A stretch of 64,000 bases of DNA, from the NCBI RefSeq assembly GCF_021869535.1, contig NW_026262690.1:12511501-12575500 (forward strand), given 5' to 3'. A program made the position numbers and the translations under genes. Below the pieces are notes generated by a model that was not told where the DNA came from, made no database searches, and saw only the letters and a program-made list of their open reading frames with translations. Of this stretch, positions 1 to 10,500 are shown piece by piece (the first letter of the stretch is position 1; each line of letters begins with the position of its first letter). The DNA comes from Mytilus californianus. Its lineage: Eukaryota; Mollusca; Bivalvia; Mytilida; Mytilidae.

Positions 1-688
1 TTTGGAGGTCAAACAGTGTTTTACAAGAATCTATAAAATATTTTGGGATGCTATGAATAACAAAGAAGCTATTTTCATCCAAGTGTGGACATCTCAATAT
101 AGCAACTAATTACATAATAACTATGTAATAATTATGTCAAATTGACATTTTCACCATTTGAAAGATTAATCTTTCTTCTTTCTTTTGGTACCTCATTTAT
201 AAAATTTAAAGCTGGATGAAAGAAATTACATCAGTTTAAAGTTGTCTGATTGGGGGTGAAAAAATCTTTGTATTGTGCTACCTTAAATCCACCTTTTTAT
301 ATTGTGTTCAGATGTCAATCTTAATGACAATGCTTGAGCAAACATTGATACAAACAAAGCAAGCCAAACAAACCTTTGTCTTGCTACCATTATGAAAAGA
401 GCTGTAAAGTCAAATACCATACTTGCTTAAACATAAGTGGCCTTTTAAAGGTACTTTCAAAATTTTAACGGATTCTTAAGGGCAAATATGTGCATCTAAT
501 CAATCCTGCTTCAGGTGTAAAAGGTGCCAGTTTGAGGTGAGGTAGTTTGTAAAAATTCTATCAAATATAGACTTGAAAAGGGATTCAGAGATTGCTCTGA
601 CTTGAAATCCCAAAAGGGATAAGGCTGGGATTCACATATAATAAACATCCTGACACTGATGACAAATGTGTATATCAGTTGTTTATTT
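1..688. other. unique-looking AT-rich DNA, no gene seen
   Basis: No open frame with a recognisable domain, no RNA gene and no evident repeat is visible on either strand. The only sizeable open frame (minus strand, about 511-705) has no coding-like features and runs to the edge of the neighbouring inverted-repeat element. I treat the stretch as intergenic or intronic. Confidence 0.6.
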
Positions 689-697
689 GAACTGAAA
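689..697. repeat. candidate 9-bp target-site duplication, left copy
   Basis: GAACTGAAA stands directly before the left arm of the Foldback-like element and recurs exactly at 2071-2079 directly after its right arm. The outer neighbouring bases differ (TTT before the left copy, TAA after the right copy), so the match is limited to nine bases, as expected for a target duplication. Confidence 0.6.
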
Positions 698-704
698 GCT
701 TTCA

Positions 705-804
705 TGTCGATCCGGCCCCACGTTGATCCGGCCCAAGTCGATCCGGCCCACGTCGATCCGGCCCAACGTCGATCCGGCCCATATTTAAAGTCGATCCGGC
801 CCCA
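705..804 (+). repeat. minisatellite forming the left inverted arm
   Basis: Six copies of a 14-16 bp unit, GTCGATCCGGCCCC with small variations (GTTGATCC in the second, a TATTTAAA interruption before the last). The unit is GC-rich in an otherwise AT-rich region and carries the palindromes GATC and CCGG. It is the reverse complement of the array at 1955-2062. Confidence 0.9.
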
Positions 805-833
805 ATAAAAATATATTTATAAGGAATAAAAAT

Positions 834-1932
834 AAAGATATATATTAATTGTAATTCATAAATGTTATAGAATTTTATTATAATGTAAAATGTGTACTGC
901 AGTACGGTAAAAAAAAAAGCCTTTGACATATTGTCTTTACATGAGTATAAAACAACTAGGTTGATTATGTTTTCATTACAAGTTTTCAAAATTATTGGGT
1001 ATAATTATATTAAAAACGTATATAACAGAATTTAGGACAATCAAAAGACATCAACATTAATCAGCAGTAATTAGCATTTTCTTTCAACTGAATGTGATCT
1101 TTACAAGTCTTTCATCCTGTGTAATAACAAATAGTTACATACACAATGGTACTAGACGATCTCGAAGCTGATACATACAATCTTTGTTCTTAAAATTTCT
1201 CAAATTGAGAAACGTTGTTTGATTTGCCGAATCCTTTCTGAAAATGTGCATTCAGTGTAATTGTTTATTTATTATCTTGCAATAAAGAATAATGGATACT
1301 CATATAACTTGTTTTTATTTTATCTACACACAACTATTCAAAATATTGTCAACTTTAAAAAAAATGTATTGACTACATTCGATATTACAAAAAAAAAGAA
1401 AAGTGTTATAGAAGCCTCTGATGTTACCTGAAAAAAAAATACCGGCAAATAATTATTATAAGACATAACACCAAACAAAAGATCAAACTATAAAGGCCTT
1501 GTTGATTGCGTAACTTTAATCAATCAGGATTTGATTGAATTAAGTGATTACAAGTTGCATTACCTTAGTTCACAATCATCAGACAATAGTTGAATAAACA
1601 AACCAATTATTATAGACTAATGATTTGATTAAACAAGTCATTATAATGAGTTAAACTTTACAGGTTTCATTGGATTGTAAATATTTATTTATCTCTTCTA
1701 AGTGTGATTTAAATAATTAAAAAATCGCCATGACATTCAAAGTTATCAAGGAAAATACCTTAATATTATTATGCTGAAGCTGCTATACAAACAGACACAA
1801 TCACAACCATTTAAAAATTTTAAATCTTTCATCTTACTGGTACTCCAATATATTCATACTTTACTCACCTGTTGTCATCCATCATTGATACTTTTTACAA
1901 TTCCCATTTATACTGATTAAATGTCTATATAG
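834..1932. other. non-coding interior of the Foldback-like element
   Basis: About 1.1 kb of AT-rich sequence between the two inverted arms. It has several poly-A runs (for example near 908, 1360 and 1388) and several ATTGATT/AATCAAT-like words around 1500-1660. No transposase fragment or other coding frame is visible on either strand. Confidence 0.55.
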
Positions 1933-1954
1933 TTTATTCCTTATCATTTATTAT

Positions 1955-2062
1955 GGGGCCGGATCGACGTGGGGCCGGATCGACGTGGGCCGGATCGACT
2001 TGGGCCGGATCGACTTTGGGCCGGATTGACTTGGGGCCGGATCGGTTTGGGGCCGGAACGAC
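1955..2062 (-). repeat. minisatellite forming the right inverted arm
   Basis: Seven copies of GGGGCCGGATCGAC-type units, the reverse complement of the left-arm unit. The outer copies are more diverged (GGATTGAC, GGATCGGTT, GGAACGACC). The minus-strand open frame that crosses this stretch and reads as a Pro/Asp-rich repeat is a by-product of the unit length and is not annotated as a gene. Confidence 0.9.
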
Positions 2063-2070
2063 CGGATACC

Positions 2071-2079
2071 GAACTGAAA
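2071..2079. repeat. candidate 9-bp target-site duplication, right copy
   Basis: GAACTGAAA, identical to 689-697, directly abutting the right end of the Foldback-like element. Confidence 0.6.
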
Positions 2080-2434
2080 TAAACACAATTTTATCGTTAA
2101 TCTTTGCAAAGTATGTTTCTACGTAGATCCCTCCGTTTTCGGAGCACACCTTAACAGCTGCAAGGGTTCAGTAGAATCCGTGTACACGAACAATCAGGAT
2201 TAATGGAGATGTGTGACTAACGTATTTACAATATTTACAAGGACAATCCCCACCCCAACACAAAGGGAGTGCTAGGACACCGGGCAGAGTCTATTATAAC
2301 ATAATGGTGGAGGAAGCTGAAGTACTCGAAAGAACCACTGGGCTGCTCGGCGGGAACAGACAAACTGAAGAGATATCAGCAGATTGATCTCCAGGTCAAA
2401 GTCAGGGGCAACTTTCACCAACCAAGGCCTTTAT
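2080..2434. other. non-coding stretch, possible decayed repeat
   Basis: No supported gene. On the minus strand a passage around 2270-2340 reads as a pyrimidine-rich CTTCCTCCACC-type sequence followed by TATAATAGAC, which faintly recalls conserved SINE-type segments of marine invertebrates. That resemblance is from memory and weak, so I do not call an element here. Confidence 0.35.
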
Positions 2435-2604
2435 ACACCTTATCGCTATTTGTCCGCCATTACTGGACATCACACAGGTTCCCGTAAAATTTTGACGTCA
2501 TAATACAAAATATCTGACGCCATAATGGAAAAGTGATTGTTGTATGATGTCAATAGTTCAAGCGGGACAGATTCTCGGGTCAGCCAGGAATAGCGATAAG
2601 GTGT
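2435..2604. mobile_element. short inverted-repeat element, MITE-like
   Basis: ACACCTTATCGCTATT at 2435-2450 is the exact reverse complement of 2589-2604, giving a 170-bp element with perfect 16-bp terminal inverted repeats and no coding capacity. Inside, two related words follow each other: TTTTGACGTCATAAT (2490-2504) and TATCTGACGCCATAAT (2511-2526). The first contains a full CRE palindrome, TGACGTCA. I could not define a clean target-site duplication, so the true ends may lie slightly further out. Confidence 0.55.
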
Positions 2605-2660
2605 TTTGGCTTTAAGGACTCTTTCTAGTTTTAACTTCTTCTGATGTACAGAAATTTCCA

Positions 2661-2737
2661 GTGCCCCGAGTCAGAATCATACTCGGGACCTGCAGCATTG
2701 TAGCCATCGGTTTTAACCACTAGACCACGAACCCACA
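2661..2737 (-). repeat. tRNA-like SINE fragment
   Basis: Read on the minus strand from 2737, the sequence has a good RNA polymerase III A-box-like word, TGGTCTAGTGG (2727-2717), followed about 33 bases later by a stem-loop resembling a T-arm: CCCGAGT at 2665-2671 pairs with ACTCGGG at 2681-2687 around a 9-base loop. The B box (about 2684-2674, GAGTATGATTC) is imperfect. Arrangement and spacing fit the head of a tRNA-derived SINE rather than a functional tRNA, since no acceptor stem closes. No poly-A tail or target duplication was found. Confidence 0.5.
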
Positions 2738-2742
2738 CAATA

Positions 2743-3816
2743 TTCTGAAAAGCAATTTTAGTTCGTCAATCAACCGCTAGGCGACACAAACGTACAGAAA
2801 ACAACATCCACAAGCCAAACAGATCGATGAATCAGTTAAAACGTAATAAAAATATAGCTCTTCACACAACCGCCGACTACCGTATTAACTGAAATGTTTT
2901 CTCAGTCATGAGTTACTGATAACTTATCTGACTTGGTCATTTGGGGTTTTCAAGTATTCTTTTTTTCTCCACCAAAATAACTTCCGTCTGCCTTCGTAAA
3001 GCTGCACATACTTGTCTTTATTTATGCTATGTTATCTACAGATTGCTGAAATGATAAAGTTTTCAACTGAAGGCAAAGTGTTTAAGTGTGAACAGAGACA
3101 TAGCAATATTTACCTATTTTTTTATTTTCTTTTGCAGCGTGTAAGATGGAAAAAAATGGCTACCAAAAATTCACGCATGCGCATATATCAAAGCTTTCTA
3201 TGAGCCTCCCTTCTTAGGAGCACCATATTCCTCTTCTTTCGTTAATCAATTCTTTCTTTGATCTCCTTTCTACAGGTATGAATCGCCGTTCTATATCGGC
3301 GCATCCTCTTCTTCTTCTTCTTTAAGTTTCTAGCGATCCTTCAATTATTGAAGATTATTCGCCGGGCGTCGATTATAAAATTTTATAATTTACATTGTAG
3401 CAAGAAAATTAAAAAGAAACAAAATCAAAAAATCAAAATAATGTATGTACATTTGAAAAATTCATTTAGATAAAACTATATACATTTGATAACAAAATAG
3501 TTAGGGATAGAAAATGGGGATGAGAGCGGATTCTGAGATCATACTCTTGAATCCCTGTACTGTACTGCATGATACTATTTGTTGTGGCAGATGATCCTAC
3601 ATAGTAGCATGGCTAATGCCAGGGTCTCGGTTAACAGATTCAAATTTTGTTTATCAATGTTTTTCAATTCTTTTTTCGTATTTCCTGTCTATTTGTATTA
3701 CACTATTAACGTTTTTAACGTTGGCATAAATATTTCTTTGTTTTCTATCCGGGCCATATTCGTATACTGAAAAATCCTGTGGGCTAATGCGCTATATACA
3801 AATATACACCCGCACG
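2743..3816. other. unique-looking DNA, no gene supported
   Basis: About 1.1 kb of AT-rich sequence between the SINE fragment and the first MITE. It contains a short CTT-rich microsatellite (3306-3322), a small hairpin CGCCG/CGGCG (3284-3301) and A-rich stretches. Two plus-strand open frames of 63 codons (from 3012 and from 3579) show no domain, no conserved motif and no coding-like composition, so I do not call them genes. Confidence 0.55.
3306..3322 (+). repeat. short CTT microsatellite
   Basis: CTCTTCTTCTTCTTCTT, about five trinucleotide repeats in the single-copy left flank. Confidence 0.8.
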
Positions 3817-4029
3817 CATGCCAAGAAATTGCCTCCGTTGAAATTTTGCAAACATCCCATAGAGCAAATTACATGGATGATTAATTTTGACCATTTGGTA
3901 TATGGCTGTGTTTTAAGTGAGACGTATACGCGGGTCATAAATTAATTTATTGAATGAAATCAAATCTTTAACTACTAATAGATGCCGTAGGAGGTCGACC
4001 GGAATTTTTAGCGAGGATTTCTTGGCATG
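3817..4029 (+). mobile_element. MITE, left copy bordering satellite array 1
   Basis: A 213-bp element with perfect 13-bp inverted termini, CATGCCAAGAAAT and ATTTCTTGGCATG. CATG is itself a palindrome and may be a 4-bp target duplication, which would leave a 9-bp CCAAGAAAT terminus; the two cannot be told apart because all four ends of both copies carry CATG. No coding capacity. It differs from the right copy at about four positions including one single-base indel. The superfamily is unknown to me. Confidence 0.8.
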
Positions 4030-7000
4030 TAACAGATAGAAAACTCAGGGTAAACTTTCATAGAACCGAGACAAGAGGCAGTGGCAAATATTTCATGTAT
4101 ATTTTGAACACAAAGAGGATTACCCCGGTACCCTTTGCCAAAAAAAAATCTTCTTTTTCTTCTATTTGCCAACGGACCTTATGTTATGAATTGTAGTTTC
4201 ACTTTCCATATTCGTTATTTATTCTAATTTAAGCTCCACGTAGTAAAAAGCACGTGATTCAGGTATATAGTATCTTGGAGTTAGACTATTTCTTTCTTTT
4301 CGGGCGGGGACTCCAAGCAATCAATATGCATGTGTATAACAGCACTGTAGATTTTCTTATTAAATAAAAAAAGTTGCCGGTCTGGTACATGAATAGATCG
4401 GTTAGAAATCAAAGTTTTAATTTTAATTAGATTAGAGGGTTGAAAATAGAGAGCACAAAAAAAAAGGGGTGGGGGTGGGGGTGTTCCACAGGAAATATTT
4501 CCTTCTTATAAACTCTACATCTGAAAGGTTTAATTTTTTTTTTATTTAATAGAAAGAGAGAAAAACAAATGTAAGACAAATTGTGAATGGTCTTTCTTCC
4601 TTTCTCCCGTAACAGATAGAAAACTCAGGGTAAACTTTCATAGAACCGAGACAAGAGGCAGTGGCAAATATTTCATGTATATTTTGAATACAAAGAGGAT
4701 TACCCCGGTAACCTTTGCCAAAAATAATCTTCTTTTTCTTCTATTTGCCAACGGACCTTATGTTATGAATTGTAGTTTCACTTTCCATATTCGTTATTTA
4801 TTCTAATTTAAGCTCCACGTAGTAAAAATCACGTGATTCAGGAATATAGTATCTTGGAGTTAGACTATTTCTTTCTTTTCGGGCGGGGACTCCAAGCAAT
4901 CAATATGCATGTGTATAACAGCACTGTAGATTTTCTAATTAAATAAAAAAAGTTGCCGGTCTGGTACATGAATAGATCGGTTAGAAATCAAAGTTTTAAT
5001 TTTAATTAGATTAGAGGGTTGAAAATAGAGAGCACAAAAAAAAAGGGGTGGGGGTGGGGGTGTTCCACAGGAAATATTTCCTTCTTATAAACTCTACATC
5101 TGAAAGGTTTAATTTTTTTTTTATTTAATAGAAAGAGAGAAAAACAAATGTAAGACAAATTGTGAATGGTCTTTCTTCCTTTCTCCCGTAACAGATAGAA
5201 AACTCAGGGTAAACTTTCATAGAACCGAGACAAGAGGCAGTGGCAAATATTTCATGTATATTTTGAATACAAAGAGGATTACCCCGGTAACCTTTGCCAA
5301 AAATAATCTTCTTTTTCTTCTATTTGCCAACGGACCTTATGTTATGAATTGTAGTTTCACTTTCCATATTCGTTATTTATTCTAATTTAAGCTCCACGTA
5401 GTAAAAATCACGTGATTCAGGAATATAGTATCTTGGAGTTAGACTATTTCTTTCTTTTCGGGCGGGGACTCCAAGCAATCAATATGCATGTGTATAACAG
5501 CACTGTAGATTTTCTAATTAAATAAAAAAAGTTGCCGGTCTGGTACATGAATAGATCGGTTAGAAATCAAAGTTTTAATTTTAATTAGATTAGAGGGTTG
5601 AAAATAGAGAGCACAAAAAAAAGGGGTGGGGGTGGGGGTGTTCCACAGGAAATATTTCCTTCTTATAAACTCTACATCTGAAAGGTTTAATTTTTTTTTA
5701 TTTAATAGAAAGAGAGAAAAACAAATGTAAGACAAATTGTGAATGGTCTTTCTTCCTTTCTCCCGTAACAGATAGAAAACTCAGGGTAAACTTTCATAGA
5801 ACCGAGACAAGAGGCAGTGGCAAATATTTCATGTATATTTTGAACACAAAGAGGATTACCCCGGTACCCTTTGCCAAAAAAAATCTTCTTTTTCTTCTAT
5901 TTGCCAACGGACCTTATGTTATGAATTGTAGTTTCACTTTCCATATTCGTTATTTATTCTAATTTAAGCTCCACGTAGTAAAAAGCACGTGATTCAGGTA
6001 TATAGTATCTTGGAGTTAGACTATTTCTTTCTTTTCGGGCGGGGACTCCAAGCAATCAATATGCATGTGTATAACAGCACTGTAGATTTTCTTATTAAAT
6101 AAAAAAAGTTGCCGGTCTGGTACATGAATAGATCGGTTAGAAATCAAAGTTTTAATTTTAATTAGATTAGAGGGTTGAAAATAGAGAGCACAAAAAAAAA
6201 GGGGTGGGGGTGGGGGTGTTCCACAGGAAATATTTCCTTCTTATAAACTCTACATCTGAAAGGTTTAATTTTTTTTTTATTTAATAGAAAGAGAGAAAAA
6301 CAAATGTAAGACAAATTGTGAATGGTCTTTCTTCCTTTCTCCCGTAACAGATAGAAAACTCAGGGTAAACTTTCATAGAACCGAGACAAGAGGCAGTGGC
6401 AAATATTTCATGTATATTTTGAATACAAAGAGGATTACCCCGGTAACCTTTGCCAAAAATAATCTTCTTTTTCTTCTATTTGCCAACGGACCTTATGTTA
6501 TGAATTGTAGTTTCACTTTCCATATTCGTTATTTATTCTAATTTAAGCTCCACGTAGTAAAAATCACGTGATTCAGGAATATAGTATCTTGGAGTTAGAC
6601 TATTTCTTTCTTTTCGGGCGGGGACTCCAAGCAATCAATATGCATGTGTATAACAGCACTGTAGATTTTCTAATTAAATAAAAAAAGTTGCCGGTCTGGT
6701 ACATGAATAGATCGGTTAGAAATCAAAGTTTTAATTTTAATTAGATTAGAGGGTTGAAAATAGAGAGCACAAAAAAAAAGGGGTGGGGGTGGGGGTGTTC
6801 CACAGGAAATATTTCCTTCTTATAAACTCTACATCTGAAAGGTTTAATTTTTTTTTTATTTAATAGAAAGAGAGAAAAACAAATGTAAGACAAATTGTGA
6901 ATGGTCTTTCTTCCTTTCTCCCGTAACAGATAGAAAACTCAGGGTAAACTTTCATAGAACCGAGACAAGAGGCAGTGGCAAATATTTCATGTATATTTTG

Positions 7001-7500
7001 AATACAAAGAGGATTACCCCGGTAACCTTTGCCAAAAATAATCTTCTTTTTCTTCTATTTGCCAACGGACCTTATGTTATGAATTGTAGTTTCACTTTCC
7101 ATATTCGTTATTTATTCTAATTTAAGCTCCACGTAGTAAAAATCACGTGATTCAGGAATATAGTATCTTGGAGTTAGACTATTTCTTTCTTTTCGGGCGG
7201 GGACTCCAAGCAATCAATATGCATGTGTATAACAGCACTGTAGATTTTCTAATTAAATAAAAAAAGTTGCCGGTCTGGTACATGAATAGATCGGTTAGAA
7301 ATCAAAGTTTTAATTTTAATTAGATTAGAGGGTTGAAAATAGAGAGCACAAAAAAAAGGGGTGGGGGTGGGGGTGTTCCACAGGAAATATTTCCTTCTTA
7401 TAAACTCTACATCTGAAAGGTTTAATTTTTTTTTATTTAATAGAAAGAGAGAAAAACAAATGTAAGACAAATTGTGAATGGTCTTTCTTCCTTTCTCCCG
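4030..7500 (+). repeat. higher-order block A-B-B, two copies
   Basis: Units 1-3 and 4-6 follow the order A, B, B with periods of 1736 and 1735 bp. In both trimers the last B unit is shorter by the same two homopolymer bases, which supports duplication of the trimer as a whole. Confidence 0.75.
4466..4483 (+). other. G-rich tract, representative of every array-1 unit
   Basis: GGGGTGGGGGTGGGGGTG follows a run of nine A's. Equivalent tracts recur once per unit, with variation in G-run lengths (up to GGGGTGGGGGGTGGGGGG near 25240). With only three long G runs it lacks the classical four-run quadruplex pattern within one strand of one unit. A two-layer or intermolecular structure, or replication slippage, remains possible. 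It is also the main site of length variation between units. Confidence 0.5.
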
Positions 7501-10500
7501 TAACAGATAGAAAACTCAGGGTAAACTTTCATAGAACCGAGACAAGAGGCAGTGGCAAATATTTCATGTATATTTTGAACACAAAGAGGATTACCCCGGT
7601 ACCCTTTGCCAAAAAAAATCTTCTTTTTCTTCTATTTGCCAACGGACCTTATGTTATGAATTGTAGTTTCACTTTCCATATTCGTTATTTATTCTAATTT
7701 AAGCTCCACGTAGTAAAAAGCACGTGATTCAGGTATATAGTATCTTGGAGTTAGACTATTTCTTTCTTTTCGGGCGGGGACTCCAAGCAATCAATATGCA
7801 TGTGTATAACAGCACTGTAGATTTTCTTATTAAATAAAAAAAGTTGCCGGTCTGGTACATGAATAGATCGGTTAGAAATCAAAGTTTTAATTTTAATTAG
7901 ATTAGAGGGTTGAAAATAGAGAGCACAAAAAAAAAGGGGTGGGGGTGGGGGTGTTCCACAGGAAATATTTCCTTCTTATAAACTCTACATCTGAAAGGTT
8001 TAATTTTTTTTTTATTTAATAGAAAGAGAGAAAAACAAATGTAAGACAAATTGTGAATGGTCTTTCTTCCTTTCTCCCGTAACAGATAGAAAACTCAGGG
8101 TAAACTTTCATAGAACCGAGACAAGAGGCAGTGGCAAATATTTCATGTATATTTTGAACACAAAGAGGATTACCCCGGTACCCTTTGCCAAAAAAAATCT
8201 TCTTTTTCTTCTATTTGCCAACGGACCTTATGTTATGAATTGTAGTTTCACTTTCCATATTCGTTATTTATTCTAAGTTAAGCTCCACGTAGTAAAAAGC
8301 ACGTGATTCAGGTATATAGTATCTTGGAGTTAGACTATTTCTTTCTTTTCGGGCGGGGACTCCAAGCAATCAATATGCATGTGTATAACAGCACTGTAGA
8401 TTTTCTTATTAAATAAAAAAAGTTGCCGGTCTGGTACATGAATAGATCGGTTAGAAATCAAAGTTTTAATTTTAATTAGATTAGAGGGTTGAAAATAGAG
8501 AGCACAAAAAAAAAGGGGTGGGGGTGGGGGTGTTCCACAGGAAATATTTCCTTCTTATAAACTCTACATCTGAAAGGTTTAATTTTTTTTTTATTTAATA
8601 GAAAGAGAGAAAAACAAATGTAAGACAAATTGTGAATGGTCTTTCTTCCTTTCTCCCGTAACAGATAGAAAACTCAGGGTAAACTTTCATAGAACCGAGA
8701 CAAGAGGCAGTGGCAAATATTTCATGTATATTTTGAATACAAAGAGGATTACCCCGGTAACCTTTGCCAAAAATAATCTTCTTTTTCTTCTATTTGCCAA
8801 CGGACCTTATGTTATGAATTGTAGTTTCACTTTCCATATTCGTTATTTATTCTAATTTAAGCTCCACGTAGTAAAAATCACGTGATTCAGGAATATAGTA
8901 TCTTGGAGTTAGACTATTTCTTTCTTTTCGGGCGGGGACTCCAAGCAATCAATATGCATGTGTATAACAGCACTGTAGATTTTCTAATTAAATAAAAAAA
9001 GTTGCCGGTCTGGTACATGAATAGATCGGTTAGAAATCAAAGTTTTAATTTTAATTAGATTAGAGGGTTGAAAATAGAGAGCACAAAAAAAAAGGGGTGG
9101 GGGTGGGGGTGTTCCACAGGAAATATTTCCTTCTTATAAACTCTACATCTGAAAGGTTTAATTTTTTTTTTATTTAATAGAAAGAGAGAAAAACAAATGT
9201 AAGACAAATTGTGAATGGTCTTTCTTCCTTTCTCCCGTAACAGATAGAAAACTCAGGGTAAACTTTCATAGAACCGAGACAAGAGGCAGTGGCAAATATT
9301 TCATGTATATTTTGAATACAAAGAGGATTACCCCGGTAACCTTTGCCAAAAATAATCTTCTTTTTCTTCTATTTGCCAACGGACCTTATGTTATGAATTG
9401 TAGTTTCACTTTCCATATTCGTTATTTATTCTAATTTAAGCTCCACGTAGTAAAAATCACGTGATTCAGGAATATAGTATCTTGGAGTTAGACTATTTCT
9501 TTCTTTTCGGGCGGGGACTCCAAGCAATCAATATGCATGTGTATAACAGCACTGTAGATTTTCTAATTAAATAAAAAAAGTTGCCGGTCTGGTACATGAA
9601 TAGATCGGTTAGAAATCAAAGTTTTAATTTTAATTAGATTAGAGGGTTGAAAATAGAGAGCACAAAAAAAAGGGGTGGGGGTGGGGGTGTTCCACAGGAA
9701 ATATTTCCTTCTTATAAACTCTACATCTGAAAGGTTTAATTTTTTTTTATTTAATAGAAAGAGAGAAAAACAAATGTAAGACAAATTGTGAATGGTCTTT
9801 CTTCCTTTCTCCCGTAACAGATAGAAAACTCAGGGTAAACTTTCATAGAACCGAGACAAGAGGCAGTGGCAAATATTTCATGTATATTTTGAACACAAAG
9901 AGGATTACCCCGGTACCCTTTGCCAAAAAAAATCTTCTTTTTCTTCTATTTGCCAACGGACCTTATGTTATGAATTGTAGTTTCACTTTCCATATTCGTT
10001 ATTTATTCTAATTTAAGCTCCACGTAGTAAAAAGCACGTGATTCAGGTATATAGTATCTTGGAGTTAGACTATTTCTTTCTTTTCGGGCGGGGACTCCAA
10101 GCAATCAATATGCATGTGTATAACAGCACTGTAGATTTTCTTATTAAATAAAAAAAGTTGCCGGTCTGGTACATGAATAGATCGGTTAGAAATCAAAGTT
10201 TTAATTTTAATTAGATTAGAGGGTTGAAAATAGAGAGCACAAAAAAAAAGGGGTGGGGGTGGGGGTGTTCCACAGGAAATATTTCCTTCTTATAAACTCT
10301 ACATCTGAAAGGTTTAATTTTTTTTTTATTTAATAGAAAGAGAGAAAAACAAATGTAAGACAAATTGTGAATGGTCTTTCTTCCTTTCTCCCGTAACAGA
10401 TAGAAAACTCAGGGTAAACTTTCATAGAACCGAGACAAGAGGCAGTGGCAAATATTTCATGTATATTTTGAACACAAAGAGGATTACCCCGGTACCCTTT

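Larger units (their letters stand above)
698..2070. mobile_element. Foldback-like non-autonomous DNA transposon with minisatellite arms
   Basis: A 1373-bp element bounded by the 9-bp direct repeat GAACTGAAA. Its outermost 23 bases align as inverted repeats with 18 matches when the right end is reverse-complemented. Each arm is then built of tandem ~15-bp GTCGATCCGGCCC units, on opposite strands in the two arms. The inverted symmetry continues inside the minisatellite: ATAAGGAATAAA at 819-830 pairs with 1933-1944. The interior (about 834-1932) is AT-rich and has no coding frame, so the element would depend on a transposase encoded elsewhere. Drosophila Foldback elements are known for long inverted arms of short tandem repeats and 9-bp duplications; Mutator-like elements also make duplications of about 9 bp. 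Superfamily assignment is inference, because no transposase is present. Confidence 0.6.

Noticed and set aside
702..989. Open frame with a Gly-Pro-Asp-Arg repeat, and the counterpart at 1934-2149
   Set aside because: The amino-acid repeat is the ~15-bp minisatellite translated. Near-multiple-of-three units keep the frame open by chance, and the rest of the frame is AT-rich non-coding sequence.
2661..2737. Functional tRNA gene
   Set aside because: The B box is degenerate, the T-loop-like loop has nine bases, and no acceptor stem can be paired.
4466..4483. Canonical four-run G-quadruplex
   Set aside because: Only three runs of at least three G's are present per tract, so the standard pattern is not met.
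5514..5735. Minus-strand 73-codon open frame repeated at 7249, 9563, 11877, 13606, 14761, 16491 and 19372
   Set aside because: It is open only in B-type satellite units with one particular homopolymer length, and other units break it. It has no domain and its recurrence follows from tandem repetition.
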